Source: Inconstantimicrobium porci (lineage in GTDB: Bacteria > Bacillota > Clostridia > Clostridiales > Clostridiaceae). From it: a stretch of 64,000 nucleotides of DNA. Location: assembly GCF_009696465.1 (NCBI RefSeq), contig NZ_VULX01000002.1, forward strand, positions 62,001-126,000. The letters run 5' to 3'. Under the pieces are notes generated by a model. It saw only the letters and a program-made list of their open reading frames with translations, did not search any database and was not told the DNA's origin. Both the position numbers and the translations under genes were made by a program. The number at the start of each line of letters is the position of its first letter. Within the stretch, counting starts at the first letter, position 1. Shown here one piece after another: positions 1 to 8,545 of the stretch.

Positions 1-1
1 C

Positions 2-67
2 CTTGGTTTTACAGGCACTTGTGAAGGTATTTCTTCTCAAGCAATATGTATGCTTGAAAAATTATAA
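2..67 (+). CDS. 3' end of an unidentified gene (partial)
   Basis: An open frame enters from the left edge and ends at TAA in positions 65-67, giving the last 21 residues of a protein (ending ICMLEKL). A hairpin follows at once, as expected at a gene end. Too little is visible to name a family. Confidence 0.5.
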   Translation, partial: LGFTGTCEGISSQAICMLEKL

Positions 68-87
68 ATTTATTAAAAACAACACAT

Positions 88-126
88 AAGCAGGCATTCC
101 AAATCAAAGATTTAGAACGCCTGCTT
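88..126. terminator. Hairpin after the first partial gene, related to a dispersed repeat
   Basis: AAGCAGGC (88-95) pairs with GCCTGCTT (119-126), with an inner AAATC/GATTT stem, and an AT-rich stretch follows. It probably ends transcription of the gene on its left. The left arm with the following bases (AAGCAGGCATTCCAAATC) recurs twice near 48280-48350, so the hairpin also belongs to a dispersed repeat family. Confidence 0.55.
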
Positions 127-196
127 AATTAATAATTTATTTTTTCTTTAACGTAGAAAGGATCTATGCAATACTTGCATAGATCCTTTTAAAATT

Positions 197-272
197 TGGT
201 GGGTCATCGGAGACTCGAACTCCGGACACCCTGATTAAGAGTCAGGTGCTCTACCAACTGAGCTAATAACCC
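197..272 (-). tRNA. tRNA-Lys (anticodon CUU)
   Basis: On the minus strand a 76-nt cloverleaf starts GGGTTAT and ends ATGACCCACCA. The anticodon stem is CCTGA/TCAGG around the loop CTCTTAA, so the anticodon is CUU. CCA is encoded. It is the last gene of a four-tRNA cluster read from a promoter at 755-783. Confidence 0.95.
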
Positions 273-275
273 ATG

Positions 276-349
276 TGGAGCGGGTGGCGGGAATCGAACC
301 CGCATAACTAGCTTGGAAGGCTAGGGCTCTACCACTGAGCTACACCCGC
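276..349 (-). tRNA. tRNA-Gly (anticodon UCC)
   Basis: Minus-strand cloverleaf starting GCGGGTG and ending CACCCGCTCCA. The anticodon stem CTAGC/GCTAG encloses CTTCCAA, so the anticodon is UCC. CCA is encoded, and only three bases separate it from tRNA-Lys. Confidence 0.95.
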
Positions 350-420
350 AGGTAAAATGTGTATTTTAACCCACAGTTGTTGTTTCATCAAAATTTGTTT
401 AATAAAATTATTTTATTAAA

Positions 421-496
421 TGGCTGGGGTAGCAGGATTCGAACCTGCGGAATGCTGGAGTCAGAGTCCAGTGCCTTACCGCTTGGCGATACCCCA
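421..496 (-). tRNA. tRNA-Gln (anticodon CUG)
   Basis: Minus-strand cloverleaf beginning TGGGGTATCG and ending TACCCCAGCCA. The loop CTCTGAC sits in the stem CTGGA/TCCAG, giving anticodon CUG. The T-arm GCAGGTTCGAATCCTGC is intact and CCA is encoded. Confidence 0.93.
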
Positions 497-637
497 TCAC
501 TAAGTGTCACAACGAAACTTATTATATCATAGTTTTTAAAAATTGCAAACACTTTTTTTAAAAACTTTTCAATAACTTGTCTTATTTTTTAATTATCCAA
601 AGCTCAACGGCTGTAATTCAAAAACTTGACATAAAAA

Positions 638-714
<77 letters not shown>

Positions 715-754
715 ACAACACACGTAATAAGGACTGCTCCTTACCACGTGTATT

Positions 755-783
755 ATTATAATCATCATTTTTTAATTTGTCAA
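755..783 (-). promoter_or_regulatory. Promoter of the Arg-Gln-Gly-Lys tRNA cluster
   Basis: On the minus strand TTGACA (778-783) and TATAAT (755-760) are separated by 17 bases, a perfect consensus sigma-A promoter. A hairpin of ACACGTAATAAGGA with its near complement (719-752) lies in the 5' leader before tRNA-Arg. Confidence 0.88.
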
Positions 784-807
784 ACATTTTATAAAGTTTG
801 TTCTTCA

Positions 808-1479
808 CTAAACCATTTCTACTAAATCTACTGATAAAACTTTCTTAAGCTTGTCAGCTTTATCAGGATCATTAGCTGCATTTTCACATATATCCTGTAG
901 TTCGTCTTGGCTTATTCCTATCATTTCTTCCATTGTATCTGAAGAAACCATGCTCTGTGTGTAATTTATGAAATCAAGAAGTTCTGATGGTGTAACAAGT
1001 ATCTTTATATATATAAATTCATTACTGTCACCAATCCATGTTTTATTAAATTCTCTACAAAAATGTTTTAAAGCTCTTGGAAGTTTTTCAATAGGCATGT
1101 CCCAAAGTTTTTTCATTTCATCAATATCTCTTTTTATATTTTTTAGTTCTTCTCTATATTCGGATTTTTTTCTAGACATCTCTTTTACGATTTGCTTAAC
1201 TTCTTTAAAATGAGTTTTTGAAATATTGCCTTCTCTTCCATCAAACCATTTTTGATATGCAACAGGCAGAAAACAATACTGAATATATCCTAGAAGCATC
1301 TTTAAATTAGGTATAGGTGCCCAAACATTTTCCAATCCAGATTCTTTATTAAAAACAATAGTATGAATATATACTGTTTTTTCTGTAATAGGTTCTTCTA
1401 AAAAAATTTTTCCTTTATAAGTTTTATTTTTTTCTATTATCTTACTCCAATAGTCTGCTGAATTATATTTTGAAATCAT
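808..1479 (-). CDS. Conserved-looking hypothetical protein, 223 aa
   Basis: I do not recognise this protein. It has no signal peptide or membrane segment and looks soluble. A Lys/Glu-rich stretch at about residues 90-125 is likely helical or coiled coil, and the C-terminus is acidic. A GGGTG-type ribosome binding site precedes the ATG. It stands alone between the tRNA cluster and a strong hairpin at 1583-1620. Composition and codon use match a genuine clostridial gene, so expression is likely although the function is unknown. Confidence 0.75.
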   Translation of the reverse strand: MISKYNSADYWSKIIEKNKTYKGKIFLEEPITEKTVYIHTIVFNKESGLENVWAPIPNLKMLLGYIQYCFLPVAYQKWFDGREGNISKTHFKEVKQIVKEMSRKKSEYREELKNIKRDIDEMKKLWDMPIEKLPRALKHFCREFNKTWIGDSNEFIYIKILVTPSELLDFINYTQSMVSSDTMEEMIGISQDELQDICENAANDPDKADKLKKVLSVDLVEMV

Positions 1480-1582
1480 CTTATCACACCCTAACTTAAT
1501 TCATATAAATTATTTACTATCTATACTTATATAATACCATCTGAACGTTTACATTTCAATGTAAAATAACACTTCTAAAACT

Positions 1583-1620
1583 ATAAAATGATCAGCAGTA
1601 CTGGCTGCTGATCATTTTAT
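1583..1620. terminator. Perfect 16-bp hairpin, probable terminator
   Basis: ATAAAATGATCAGCAG (1583-1598) and its exact complement (1605-1620) flank a six-base loop. It lies just past the stop codon of the decayed ABC permease at 1630, with A/T runs on both sides, so it fits a terminator for that minus-strand operon. Confidence 0.7.
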
Positions 1621-1629
1621 AAATATATC

Positions 1630-1990
1630 TTAATATAAGTCTATTAATGCTTTTTTAATACTTAGTTTTTCCATAATCTTAAACAATATAAATGCAACTA
1701 TAACATATATAACGCCTATGCTTATTTCTCTTAAAATATATGCCATAACATTAATGTTACCTGCCATTATAATCTTAGAAGCCTTTAAAACATTCGTAAG
1801 TGGCAATACTCTAGAAAATACTTGAAGCATAACAGGAAGCTTTTCTATTGGAAAATCCACGCCAGAAAGACACATTAGAATCATAGAAGAAACATTCAAT
1901 AATAAATATATATGTTTTTGGCTCCAAAAAACCATAAAGACCTTTAAATGAATAAAGAGCATTTCTATATAGCCTTCTAACTACGTTCAC
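1630..1990 (-). pseudogene. ABC-2 type permease remnant with its middle deleted
   Basis: A good start (GTG at 1988-1990 behind GGGGGTGAGC) opens a frame that reads like an ABC-2 permease N-terminus: VNVVRRLYRNALYSFKGLYG, then FLEPKTYI. After about 28 codons the homology jumps, out of frame, to a typical permease C-terminal half (LLLNVSSMILMCLSGVDFPI, then the rest to 1630). Intact members run about 250-270 aa, so most of the membrane core is missing. It lies directly downstream of an equally damaged ATPase, so the transporter is dead. The shape is seen directly; the family is judged from the two end pieces. Confidence 0.75.
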
Positions 1991-2054
1991 TTAGCTCACC
2001 CCCAAAGTCCCATCTATTCTTGTTTTTCTATCAATTCGTTTGAACAGCAGCCTG

Positions 2055-2561
2055 CTAATAATTATATAAACCGAACAGCTCACCATTGCCTATATATTTA
2101 ATTTTCAAATTACGTGATGTATCTACATCTATTACCTCACCTTTATTTATTAACGCTATTCTGTCACATAGCTCATATGCCTCATACATATAATGAGTTG
2201 TTAGTATTACAGTAGTCCCTATGCTTTTTAGCTTTAGGATAATACTTCTTAGTTCTCTTGCACCTACAGGATCAAGTCCAATTGTAGGTTCATCGAGAAA
2301 TAATACTTCTGGCTTATTGATAAGGCTTCTAGCAATTTGAAGACGCTGTTTCATTCCTTTTGAAAAATTCTCTACCTTTTCTTTTTCCCTTCCGGACAAG
2401 CCAACAATATCAATAAGATATGGTATCCTCTGTTTAAGTTCTTCATCAGGTATCCTATATAAATCTCCAAAATACTTCATATTTTCTTCTGCAGATAATC
2501 TCCAATACAATCCCCTCTCTCCACCGAAAATAAGATTATTTACTCTAATTATTTTTTCCAT
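2055..2561 (-). pseudogene. ABC transporter ATPase lacking Walker A (internal deletion)
   Basis: The frame is open for 168 aa. Residues 1-9 (MEKIIRVNN) look like an ABC ATPase start, and the next residues (LIFGGERGLYWRLSAEENM) normally lie some 90 residues further on, past Walker A. The signature (NFSKGMKQRLQIARSL), Walker B (VLFLDEPTIGLDP) and switch histidine (TTH) remain, but the GxxGxGK loop that binds ATP is absent. The C-terminus is also short against the usual 300 or so residues. The protein could be translated but cannot be a normal ATPase. It belongs with the broken permease at 1630 and the regulator at 2723. Confidence 0.82.
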
Positions 2562-2653
2562 AGAAACCTCCCCCTTAAAAATAAGTTTTATGTGTACCTA
2601 ATTAGATATTTGTATAACTTGCTCCTTTTTCTTCTTTTTGTCAATTACAAAAC

Positions 2654-2698
2654 AAAAAAAGACTGCAGATTTGCTAAATAATTAGTAATCCTACAGTC
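2654..2698 (-). terminator. Rho-independent terminator after the ArsR-type regulator
   Basis: On the minus strand GACTGTAGGATT pairs imperfectly with AAATCTGCAGTC and is followed by seven T. It lies between the regulator stop (2723) and the ATPase remnant, so the two are probably separate transcripts. Confidence 0.65.
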
Positions 2699-2722
2699 AT
2701 TTTCTATATATCACCTAAAAAC

Positions 2723-3706
2723 TCATCTCTTGAATTTATCAGAAAACACTCTTATAAAATCATTCATTCTTTTATAATTCAAACTATATAATTTTGAATT
2801 TTTATTTCTCTCTTCATTAATTAAGCCTGCTTCCTTTAAGATATCTATATGATGAGATATAGTAGGCTTTGATAAATTTAATTTTTCGGATAGCTCTTTT
2901 CCAGTAAATGAATTGTTTTCGCTCAAGCTATCTATTATCTAGAATCGTGTCGCATCAGATATTACTCTTAATACATTAGCAATTTCTTCAGAATTCATTG
3001 TATCTGCAAGCGATGAATAAACAAGAATTTGATCATGCTTAAAATATCTTATACATTTCCTTGTAATAAAACTACTATGAATAAAAACAAACTTGTTATA
3101 AGGCCCCTTATTATAAAATTTCTTACCCATAATATCCTGAGATACTTCAAGCGGCGCCTTAATACTAAGCATTTTACTAAGCATCTCAATATCTTTACAA
3201 TCAGACTTCGTAATATTTTTATAATTACTAATAAAACTATCAGTCACCATACATTTCATATAATCTATAATCCTATTAACAATGCTCTCTCTATTCTTAA
3301 TTATCATTTCAAAGGATAATATACTGCTGCATATTTCTGTTTTGTTAAATAACGAAACAAGTCCATTTTCCACATTCAACAATTGATTTATATAAGTTTT
3401 ATCCACAATATATCCTGATAATATATACAAATATTCAGCCTCATCACTTTCAAGTATAATCTTTCTGAATTGTTCAAAATCATTAAAGTCATCTATATAC
3501 ATAAGAAATTCAAGAAATTCCAGCCCATTAAGTTTAAATGATGATAAAACTTCTTTTATGTATACATCACTCTTTATATCATTTAAAATTGATTCTTCAA
3601 CATAATCATTTTTATACTCATTATCACATATACTTTTAATAATGATTGATAATGTATCTACAACCAACGAATTTGTGAAATATGAATTACATCCTATTTC
3701 TATCAT
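2723..3706 (-). pseudogene. ArsR-type regulator interrupted by one in-frame TAG
   Basis: From ATG 3704-3706, behind an AAAGAGGTG site, the frame runs to TAG at 2939-2941. It then continues in the same frame for 72 more codons to the stop at 2723. The second part is a winged-helix DNA-binding domain (LTGKELSEKL-like helix, then LSKPTISHHIDILKEAGLI), typical of ArsR regulators whose DNA-binding half is C-terminal. Around the stop the reading is DATRF-stop-IIDSLSENN, where relatives usually have an acidic residue, so one GAG-to-TAG change explains it. The upstream 250 residues alone have lost DNA binding. It neighbours a broken ABC operon that it may once have controlled. Confidence 0.82.
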
Positions 3707-3764
3707 AAAACACCTCTTTATTTCATATTCAAACACATAGATTAAATCAAATAAATATATAACG

Positions 3765-3797
3765 AAAAAACCGCGCAAGATAAAATCTTACACGGTT
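3765..3797 (-). terminator. Terminator of the Leu-Gly tRNA transcript
   Basis: On the minus strand ACCGTGTAAGAT pairs fully, with G-U wobbles, to ATCTTGCGCGGT across a three-base loop. A run of six T follows. It lies just past tRNA-Gly. Confidence 0.85.
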
Positions 3798-3803
3798 ATT
3801 ATT

Positions 3804-3878
3804 TGGAGCGAAAGACGGGACTCGAACCCGCAACTTTCACCTTGGCAAGGTGACACTCTACCATTGAGTCACTTCCGC
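3804..3878 (-). tRNA. tRNA-Gly (anticodon GCC)
   Basis: Minus-strand cloverleaf starting GCGGAAGTGACTC and ending TTTCGCTCCA. The loop TTGCCAA in the stem TCACC/GGTGA gives anticodon GCC. CCA is encoded. Confidence 0.95.
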
Positions 3879-3895
3879 AAAATTCACAAAAAAAT

Positions 3896-3980
3896 TGGTG
3901 CAGATGAAGGGAGTCGAACCCCCACGTCGTAAAACGCTAGATCCTAAGTCTAGTGCGTCTGCCAATTCCGCCACATCTGC
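3896..3980 (-). tRNA. tRNA-Leu (anticodon UAG)
   Basis: Minus-strand 85-nt class II tRNA starting GCAGATGTGGCGG and ending CATCTGCACCA. It has a long variable arm. The loop CTTAGGA in the stem CTAGA/TCTAG gives anticodon UAG. CCA is encoded. Confidence 0.95.
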
Positions 3981-3992
3981 ATCACAAGACTT

Positions 3993-4021
3993 ATTATAAA
4001 CAATGATTTTCAAAAAAGCAA
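3993..4021 (-). promoter_or_regulatory. Promoter of the tRNA-Leu/tRNA-Gly pair
   Basis: On the minus strand TTGCTT (4016-4021) and TATAAT (3993-3998) have a 17-base spacer. The pair sits 12 bases before tRNA-Leu. Confidence 0.82.
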
Positions 4022-4144
4022 GACATTTTTTCAATATTTTTTTAATAAAAGAGTAATTCTTTTTATCTTTCATGAATATTCTTTTATGTAAGAAGCAATT
4101 TATTTTTCTTTTTACACGAATTTAATTAAGGAGGTGAAAGTACC

Positions 4145-4402
4145 ATGTTGAACTTAGATGATCTTTTATTATACGAGGCTAAACATGCAATAAGATCTTT
4201 AAATAAAGAATACTGTGAAATTTCAACAATAAAAATAATCGAAAAGATTACAGGAACAAAATACAAACCTAGTACAAGCAATATAGGTTTATCTGGATTT
4301 TTAAGCATACATCAAAAAGAATTGGGTATTCAATACTTAAATATGCAACTTGTTACTATTGATGAGCAGCCTATATCAACAACAATATGGCGCTTAGTGT
4401 AG
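4145..4402 (+). CDS. Small hypothetical protein, 85 aa
   Basis: The ATG at 4145 lies behind a strong AAGGAGGTGA site, so translation is likely. The protein is soluble-looking and begins MLNLDDLLLYEAKHAIRSLN. I do not recognise a family. It stands alone between a divergent tRNA promoter and the thrS leader. The strong start signal is the main reason to accept it as a gene. Confidence 0.7.
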   Translation: MLNLDDLLLYEAKHAIRSLNKEYCEISTIKIIEKITGTKYKPSTSNIGLSGFLSIHQKELGIQYLNMQLVTIDEQPISTTIWRLV

Positions 4403-4510
4403 CCCCTCTTATTCTGAATATATTTTAAAGAATACTCTTATTTATGAATTTTTCATTTATAAGTTGACATATTAAAATATGATATTTATAATCTATCTTA
4501 TACTATAAAA

Positions 4511-4745
4511 TGATGACGAGGACAGTAGGTTATATATCACATTTTTAAGAGAAGAGTGCCATTAGGCTGTAAGCATTCTAAATGTATTTAACTGAAGACT
4601 ACCTCTGAGTGGCTTTAATACAGCCCGTTTAAAATCACGTTACGATTTTCATGAGTGGCTAATTATTATTAGCAATCAGGGTGGAACCACGAGAGTAATA
4701 TCCCGTCCCTTTCTATTTATTTAGAAAGAGACGGGATTTTTTATT
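4511..4745 (+). promoter_or_regulatory. T-box leader of thrS
   Basis: The T-box sequence AGGGTGGAACCACG occurs at about 4678-4691. It is followed by a terminator, ATCCCGTC/GACGGGAT with an inner CTTTCT/AGAAAG stem and a T run (4700-4745). Upstream lies a long stem I region, and the stretch GAAGACTACCTCTGA could hold an ACC threonine specifier. In this family uncharged tRNA-Thr binds the leader and prevents termination, so thrS is read when threonyl-tRNA is scarce. The terminator is unusually far (about 375 bases) from the thrS start. Confidence 0.9.
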
Positions 4746-4831
4746 ATCAACTTTTACCACATATCACTGTTGCATGAAGTTATTTTATGAACAATATTTT
4801 ATTCACTCAAAAAGATGAGAATTTAATATCA

Positions 4832-5036
4832 ATGTAAAATGTATAGAGTATAATGTATAATTTCGGATTGAACTCCCTAATGGAGTTCCCAAAAGAGAAC
4901 ACATTTCTCTTTAAAACACTTTGCGTTAATAATTTCAGAGACTTGGAGGTGTCCTCCATTAAGATTTTAAAATTAGCCAGCGCAACGCTGCTAATTTTAT
5001 CCTGAATTATACATTATACGATATAAATTATACATT
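4832..5036. repeat. Dispersed hairpin-rich repeat in the thrS leader
   Basis: This stretch carries successive hairpins: GAACTCC/GGAGTTC, AAAGAGAA/TTCTCTTT, GGAGG/CCTCC and ATTAGC/GCTAAT. AT-rich ATGTATAAT-like flanks lie on both sides. The first two hairpins recur in reverse complement near 47172 and 62800. It lies between the T-box terminator and the thrS ribosome binding site and appears to be an insertion into the leader. Confidence 0.7.
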
Positions 5037-5120
5037 AACCTGCTAAATTAAAATGAATATATCAACTACAATGCAGCAGTACAACAAAAACAACATACAA
5101 CATGAAAGGAGATTCTTTAT

Positions 5121-7061
5121 ATGATTAAGATTACTTTAAAAGATGGTTCAGTTAAAGAAGTTGAAGCTGGACTTTCAGTACTTGAAATTGCAAAAAGCAT
5201 CAGCGAAGGATTAGCAAGAGTTGCTCTTTGCGGAACAATAAATGGTGAGGTAGTAGATTTAAGAACAGTTGTTAACGAAGACTGTGCTCTTAACATCTGC
5301 ACATTTGATTCTCAGGAAGGAAAAGATGCATTCAGACATACAGCTTCTCATGTATTATCAGCTGCTGTAAAAAGATTATTCCCTGAAGCTAAACTTGCAA
5401 TCGGACCTGCAATAGAAAATGGATTCTACTATGACTTTGACAAGGAAGGTTCATTCTCACCTGAAGATCTTGAAAAGCTTGAAGCTGAAATGAAAAAAAT
5501 CGTTAAGGAAAATGCTGAAATAAAGAGATTTGAACTTTCAAGAGAAGAAGCTTTAAAACTTATGGAAGAAAGAAACGAAAACTACAAAGTTGAATTAATC
5601 AACGATCTTCCAGAAGGCGAAGTTATTTCATTCTATGAAGTTGGCGGCCTTGTAGATTTATGTGCAGGTCCTCATATAATGTCTCTTAAACCATTAAAGG
5701 CATTTAAATTAACAAGATGTACAGGAGCTTACTGGAGAGGAAACGAAAATAACAAAATGCTTCACAGAATTTATGGAACTGCTTTCCCTAAGAAAAGCGA
5801 ACTTGACGCTTTCCTAGAAGCTCTTGAAGAAGCTAAGAAGAGAGACCATAATAAACTTGGAAGAGAATTAAAATTCTTTACAACTAATGAGAATGTAGGC
5901 CAGGGTCTTCCACTATTAATGCCTAGAGGTGCAAAAGTTGTTCAGGTTCTTCAAAGATGGATTGAAGATGAAGAAGAAAGAAGAGGCTATGTATTAACAA
6001 AAACTCCTTTCATGGCTAAGAGCGACTTATACAAAATTTCAGGACACTGGGATCATTACAAAGATGGCATGTTTGTTTTAGGAGATGAAGAAAAGGATTC
6101 TGAAGTTCTTGCTTTAAGACCTATGACTTGTCCATTCCAATATGCTATATACTTAAGTGAACAACACAGCTACAAAGATCTTCCTATAAGATATGCTGAA
6201 ACTTCTACTCTATTCAGAAACGAAGCATCAGGAGAAATGCACGGACTTATAAGAGTTAGACAGTTTACGCTTGCTGACGGACATCTTATCGTAAGACCAG
6301 ACCAGCTTGAAGAAGAATTCAAAGGCGTAGTTGATTTAATAAAATACGTTATGACTACTTTAGGAATCGAAAACGACGTAACTTACAGATTCTCTAAATG
6401 GGATCCAAACAACACTGAAAAGTATATAGATGATCCAGCTGCTTGGGAAAGTACTCAGAATGCAATGAGAAAAATATTAAATCACTTAAATATCCCATTC
6501 ACTGAAGCTGATGATGAAGCTGCATTCTACGGACCAAAGCTTGATATTCAGTTCAGAAATGTTCATGGAAAAGAAGATACTCTATTCACAGTTCAGATAG
6601 ACTTTGCTCTTGCTGAAAGATTCGGAATGTACTACATTGACCAGAATGGTGAAAAACAGCTTCCATACATCATCCACAGATCATCAATCGGATGTTACGA
6701 AAGAACTCTAGCAATGCTTATAGAAAAATATGCAGGTGCTCTTCCAACTTGGATGGCTCCAGTTCAGGCAAAGGTTCTGCCATTATCAGATAAGTACAAT
6801 GAATATGCTGAAGAAGTTGTTACTGAATTAAGAAGAAGAGGTATCAGAGTTGAAATTGATACTAGAACTGAGAAGATCGGTTACAAAATAAGAGAAGCTA
6901 GATTAGAAAGAACTCCATACATCCTTGTTGTTGGTGAAAAAGAAGCTGAAAACAGAGAAGTATCTGTAAGAAGCAGAAAGAATGGAGACGAAGGTGCTCT
7001 TAAACTTGATGAATTAGTAAACAGAATAGTTCTTGAAGTTGCAAACAAAGAACACGAGTAA
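5121..7061 (+). CDS. thrS: Threonine--tRNA ligase
   Basis: A cytosolic enzyme that charges tRNA-Thr with threonine. The 646-aa length is normal. In order: a TGS domain (about 1-60); an editing domain with HxxxH in HTASHVLSA and the CAGPH motif; a class II core with the zinc cysteine in RPMTCPFQ, motif 2 FRNEASGEMHGL, LADGH, and motif 3 ending IGCYERTLAML; and a C-terminal anticodon-binding domain (about 550-640). The ATG follows AAAGGAG. Motif 3 reads SSIGCYERT where many enzymes have a GSFER-type sequence, a minor variant. Control is by the T-box upstream, and a terminator lies at 7150-7175. Confidence 0.97.
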   Translation: MIKITLKDGSVKEVEAGLSVLEIAKSISEGLARVALCGTINGEVVDLRTVVNEDCALNICTFDSQEGKDAFRHTASHVLSAAVKRLFPEAKLAIGPAIENGFYYDFDKEGSFSPEDLEKLEAEMKKIVKENAEIKRFELSREEALKLMEERNENYKVELINDLPEGEVISFYEVGGLVDLCAGPHIMSLKPLKAFKLTRCTGAYWRGNENNKMLHRIYGTAFPKKSELDAFLEALEEAKKRDHNKLGRELKFFTTNENVGQGLPLLMPRGAKVVQVLQRWIEDEEERRGYVLTKTPFMAKSDLYKISGHWDHYKDGMFVLGDEEKDSEVLALRPMTCPFQYAIYLSEQHSYKDLPIRYAETSTLFRNEASGEMHGLIRVRQFTLADGHLIVRPDQLEEEFKGVVDLIKYVMTTLGIENDVTYRFSKWDPNNTEKYIDDPAAWESTQNAMRKILNHLNIPFTEADDEAAFYGPKLDIQFRNVHGKEDTLFTVQIDFALAERFGMYYIDQNGEKQLPYIIHRSSIGCYERTLAMLIEKYAGALPTWMAPVQAKVLPLSDKYNEYAEEVVTELRRRGIRVEIDTRTEKIGYKIREARLERTPYILVVGEKEAENREVSVRSRKNGDEGALKLDELVNRIVLEVANKEHE

Positions 7062-7133
7062 GAGATTTTAAGACCTATTCCGACTCCTCCGTCGACACGC
7101 TCCAAGTAGGCTCTGCATAGGTCTTAAAACTCT
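7061..7133. repeat. Long hairpin after thrS
   Basis: AGAGATTTTAAGACCTAT (7061-7078) pairs with ATAGGTCTTAAAACTCT (7117-7133) around a GC-richer loop. It starts at the thrS stop codon. It resembles the other hairpin-rich intergenic repeats of the window in style but is not the same sequence. Confidence 0.55.
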
Positions 7134-7149
7134 TAGATAACTAAAGGAA

Positions 7150-7175
7150 AAAAGTGCATTTCTAAATGCACTTTT
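7150..7175 (+). terminator. thrS terminator
   Basis: AAAAGTGCATTT and AAATGCACTTTT form a perfect 12-bp stem with a two-base gap and end in T. Confidence 0.8.
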
Positions 7176-7185
7176 ATATAAAACT

Positions 7186-7274
7186 AAAAATGCCAGAGGT
7201 AATAAACCTTCTGGCATTTTTTAATGGAGGCAAATCCTCCAAACCTCCTGTTAAATCACTGAACGTGATTTAAC
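7186..7274. terminator. Terminator and two further hairpins between thrS and the MFS gene
   Basis: AAAAATGCCAGA (7186-7197) pairs with TCTGGCATTTTT (7210-7221) and can end transcription from either side. TGGAGG/CCTCCA (7225-7241) and a perfect GTTAAATCAC/GTGATTTAAC hairpin (7250-7274) follow. The GGAGG/CCTCC unit also occurs in the repeats near 4950 and 48215. Confidence 0.65.
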
Positions 7275-7327
7275 CTGTTGTTCTTGCTTAGTTTTATGCT
7301 TATTCTTAGTTATGTTCACCAATATAG

Positions 7328-8515
7328 CTATCTCTTTTTTCTTAAAAGTATTATCATCAATGTGATTTGTAAAATACCCAGTCCAAAGAATGTGTAGTTT
7401 AGGTTAAGCTTGTCTGCAATTAGTCCGCTTAATGGAAACAGCAAAACCATAAACATTGAAAACAGCATGCTGTCTATTGATAAGATTGTTGCTCTCTGTC
7501 CTGATGGTATCAGCTTATTTAGGGAATTAGACTGTATTGGATATAAAAGCGAATTTGCATAATTCATTATTGCGAAGAAAGCTACAGCGAGAAATGCATT
7601 ATTTAAGCTTATAATAATTATACTTATTCCCATAAGAACTGAGGCTGCATATTTTGTTTTTTCTCCTAACACTGATATTACCTTTTCACAACTGAATGCC
7701 CCTAATACTGAAAACGACCCACTTAACAGCATAATAAGACTTATTGATATTTTATTAAAGCCAAGAAGACTGAAATACTGTTGACCGTAATAATAAACTA
7801 TTGTGTTAAATGTAAATACCATTGGAAAATATAGAAGTACCTTAAGCAGCTCCCTATTCCCCTTTAATATCTGATAACATTTCTTAAAGTGATTTATAAG
7901 GGACACTCTTTCCTCTTTTTCACCTTTAATGCAGACTGCCGGCTCTTTAAACAGCAATGCTGGAAGTATTGATATAAGTGAAATAACTATAACAGTAATG
8001 TAACATACTGAATACGAGTACTGTGCAAGCACTCCCCCTGCAAAAGTAGCCATTCCCTGTGATACCTCAATAATCATATTAATTCTGCTGTTTACCTTGA
8101 TATAAGCCTCTTCTTTATTTACAGCTTTCATACTGTCATAAACAAGTGCCTCTTCTGATCCCGAATTTAGATTATAGCTAAGTGCTGAAACTATAAACGC
8201 TATTGAAAAAGAAAACACATTGCTGGAAAAGAACATCATCACAGCAGATACAGCACTAAGTATTCTGCCTATTATTATTACTCTCTTTCTGCCAAATAAA
8301 TCTGCCAGTGCTCCAGATGGCACTTCAAAAAGGAAGCTCGACACATGGAAAACACCTTCGGCTATTCCCACCTGATATAGTGGCAAACCTTTAAACACCA
8401 TGTAAAGTACCCAGATGGCACTGGATATATCAAAGTTATGAAGAAAACAGTACACATAGTCTGCTCTGACGTTTCTCTCCATACTACTATTCATATTTTT
8501 CTTTATATTAACCAT
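7328..8515 (-). CDS. MFS efflux permease
   Basis: A membrane transporter of about 395 aa with around 12 hydrophobic segments. The loop after the second segment (GALADLFGRKR) is the classic MFS motif A, placing it in the drug:H+ antiporter type. The substrate is not visible. The start ATG at 8513-8515 is chosen because AGGAG lies eight bases before it; an ATG six codons upstream lacks a site. The leader (8546-8736) holds a translated peptide and a terminator, an arrangement known for exporters induced by ribosome-targeting drugs. An antibiotic exporter is therefore the best guess. Confidence 0.85.
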   Translation of the reverse strand: MVNIKKNMNSSMERNVRADYVYCFLHNFDISSAIWVLYMVFKGLPLYQVGIAEGVFHVSSFLFEVPSGALADLFGRKRVIIIGRILSAVSAVMMFFSSNVFSFSIAFIVSALSYNLNSGSEEALVYDSMKAVNKEEAYIKVNSRINMIIEVSQGMATFAGGVLAQYSYSVCYITVIVISLISILPALLFKEPAVCIKGEKEERVSLINHFKKCYQILKGNRELLKVLLYFPMVFTFNTIVYYYGQQYFSLLGFNKISISLIMLLSGSFSVLGAFSCEKVISVLGEKTKYAASVLMGISIIIISLNNAFLAVAFFAIMNYANSLLYPIQSNSLNKLIPSGQRATILSIDSMLFSMFMVLLFPLSGLIADKLNLNYTFFGLGILQITLMIILLRKKR

Positions 8516-8545
8516 ATCAAAAACTCCTATCATCTTTTATTAAAT

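Noticed and set aside
2939-2941. Amber codon as programmed pyrrolysine or other recoding
   Set aside because: No pyrrolysine genes or recoding structure are visible, and the neighbouring transporter is also broken, so decay is simpler.
5117-5302. Antisense frame over the start of thrS
   Set aside because: It is a shadow of the coding strand with no start signal; the same holds for the other antisense frames across strong genes.
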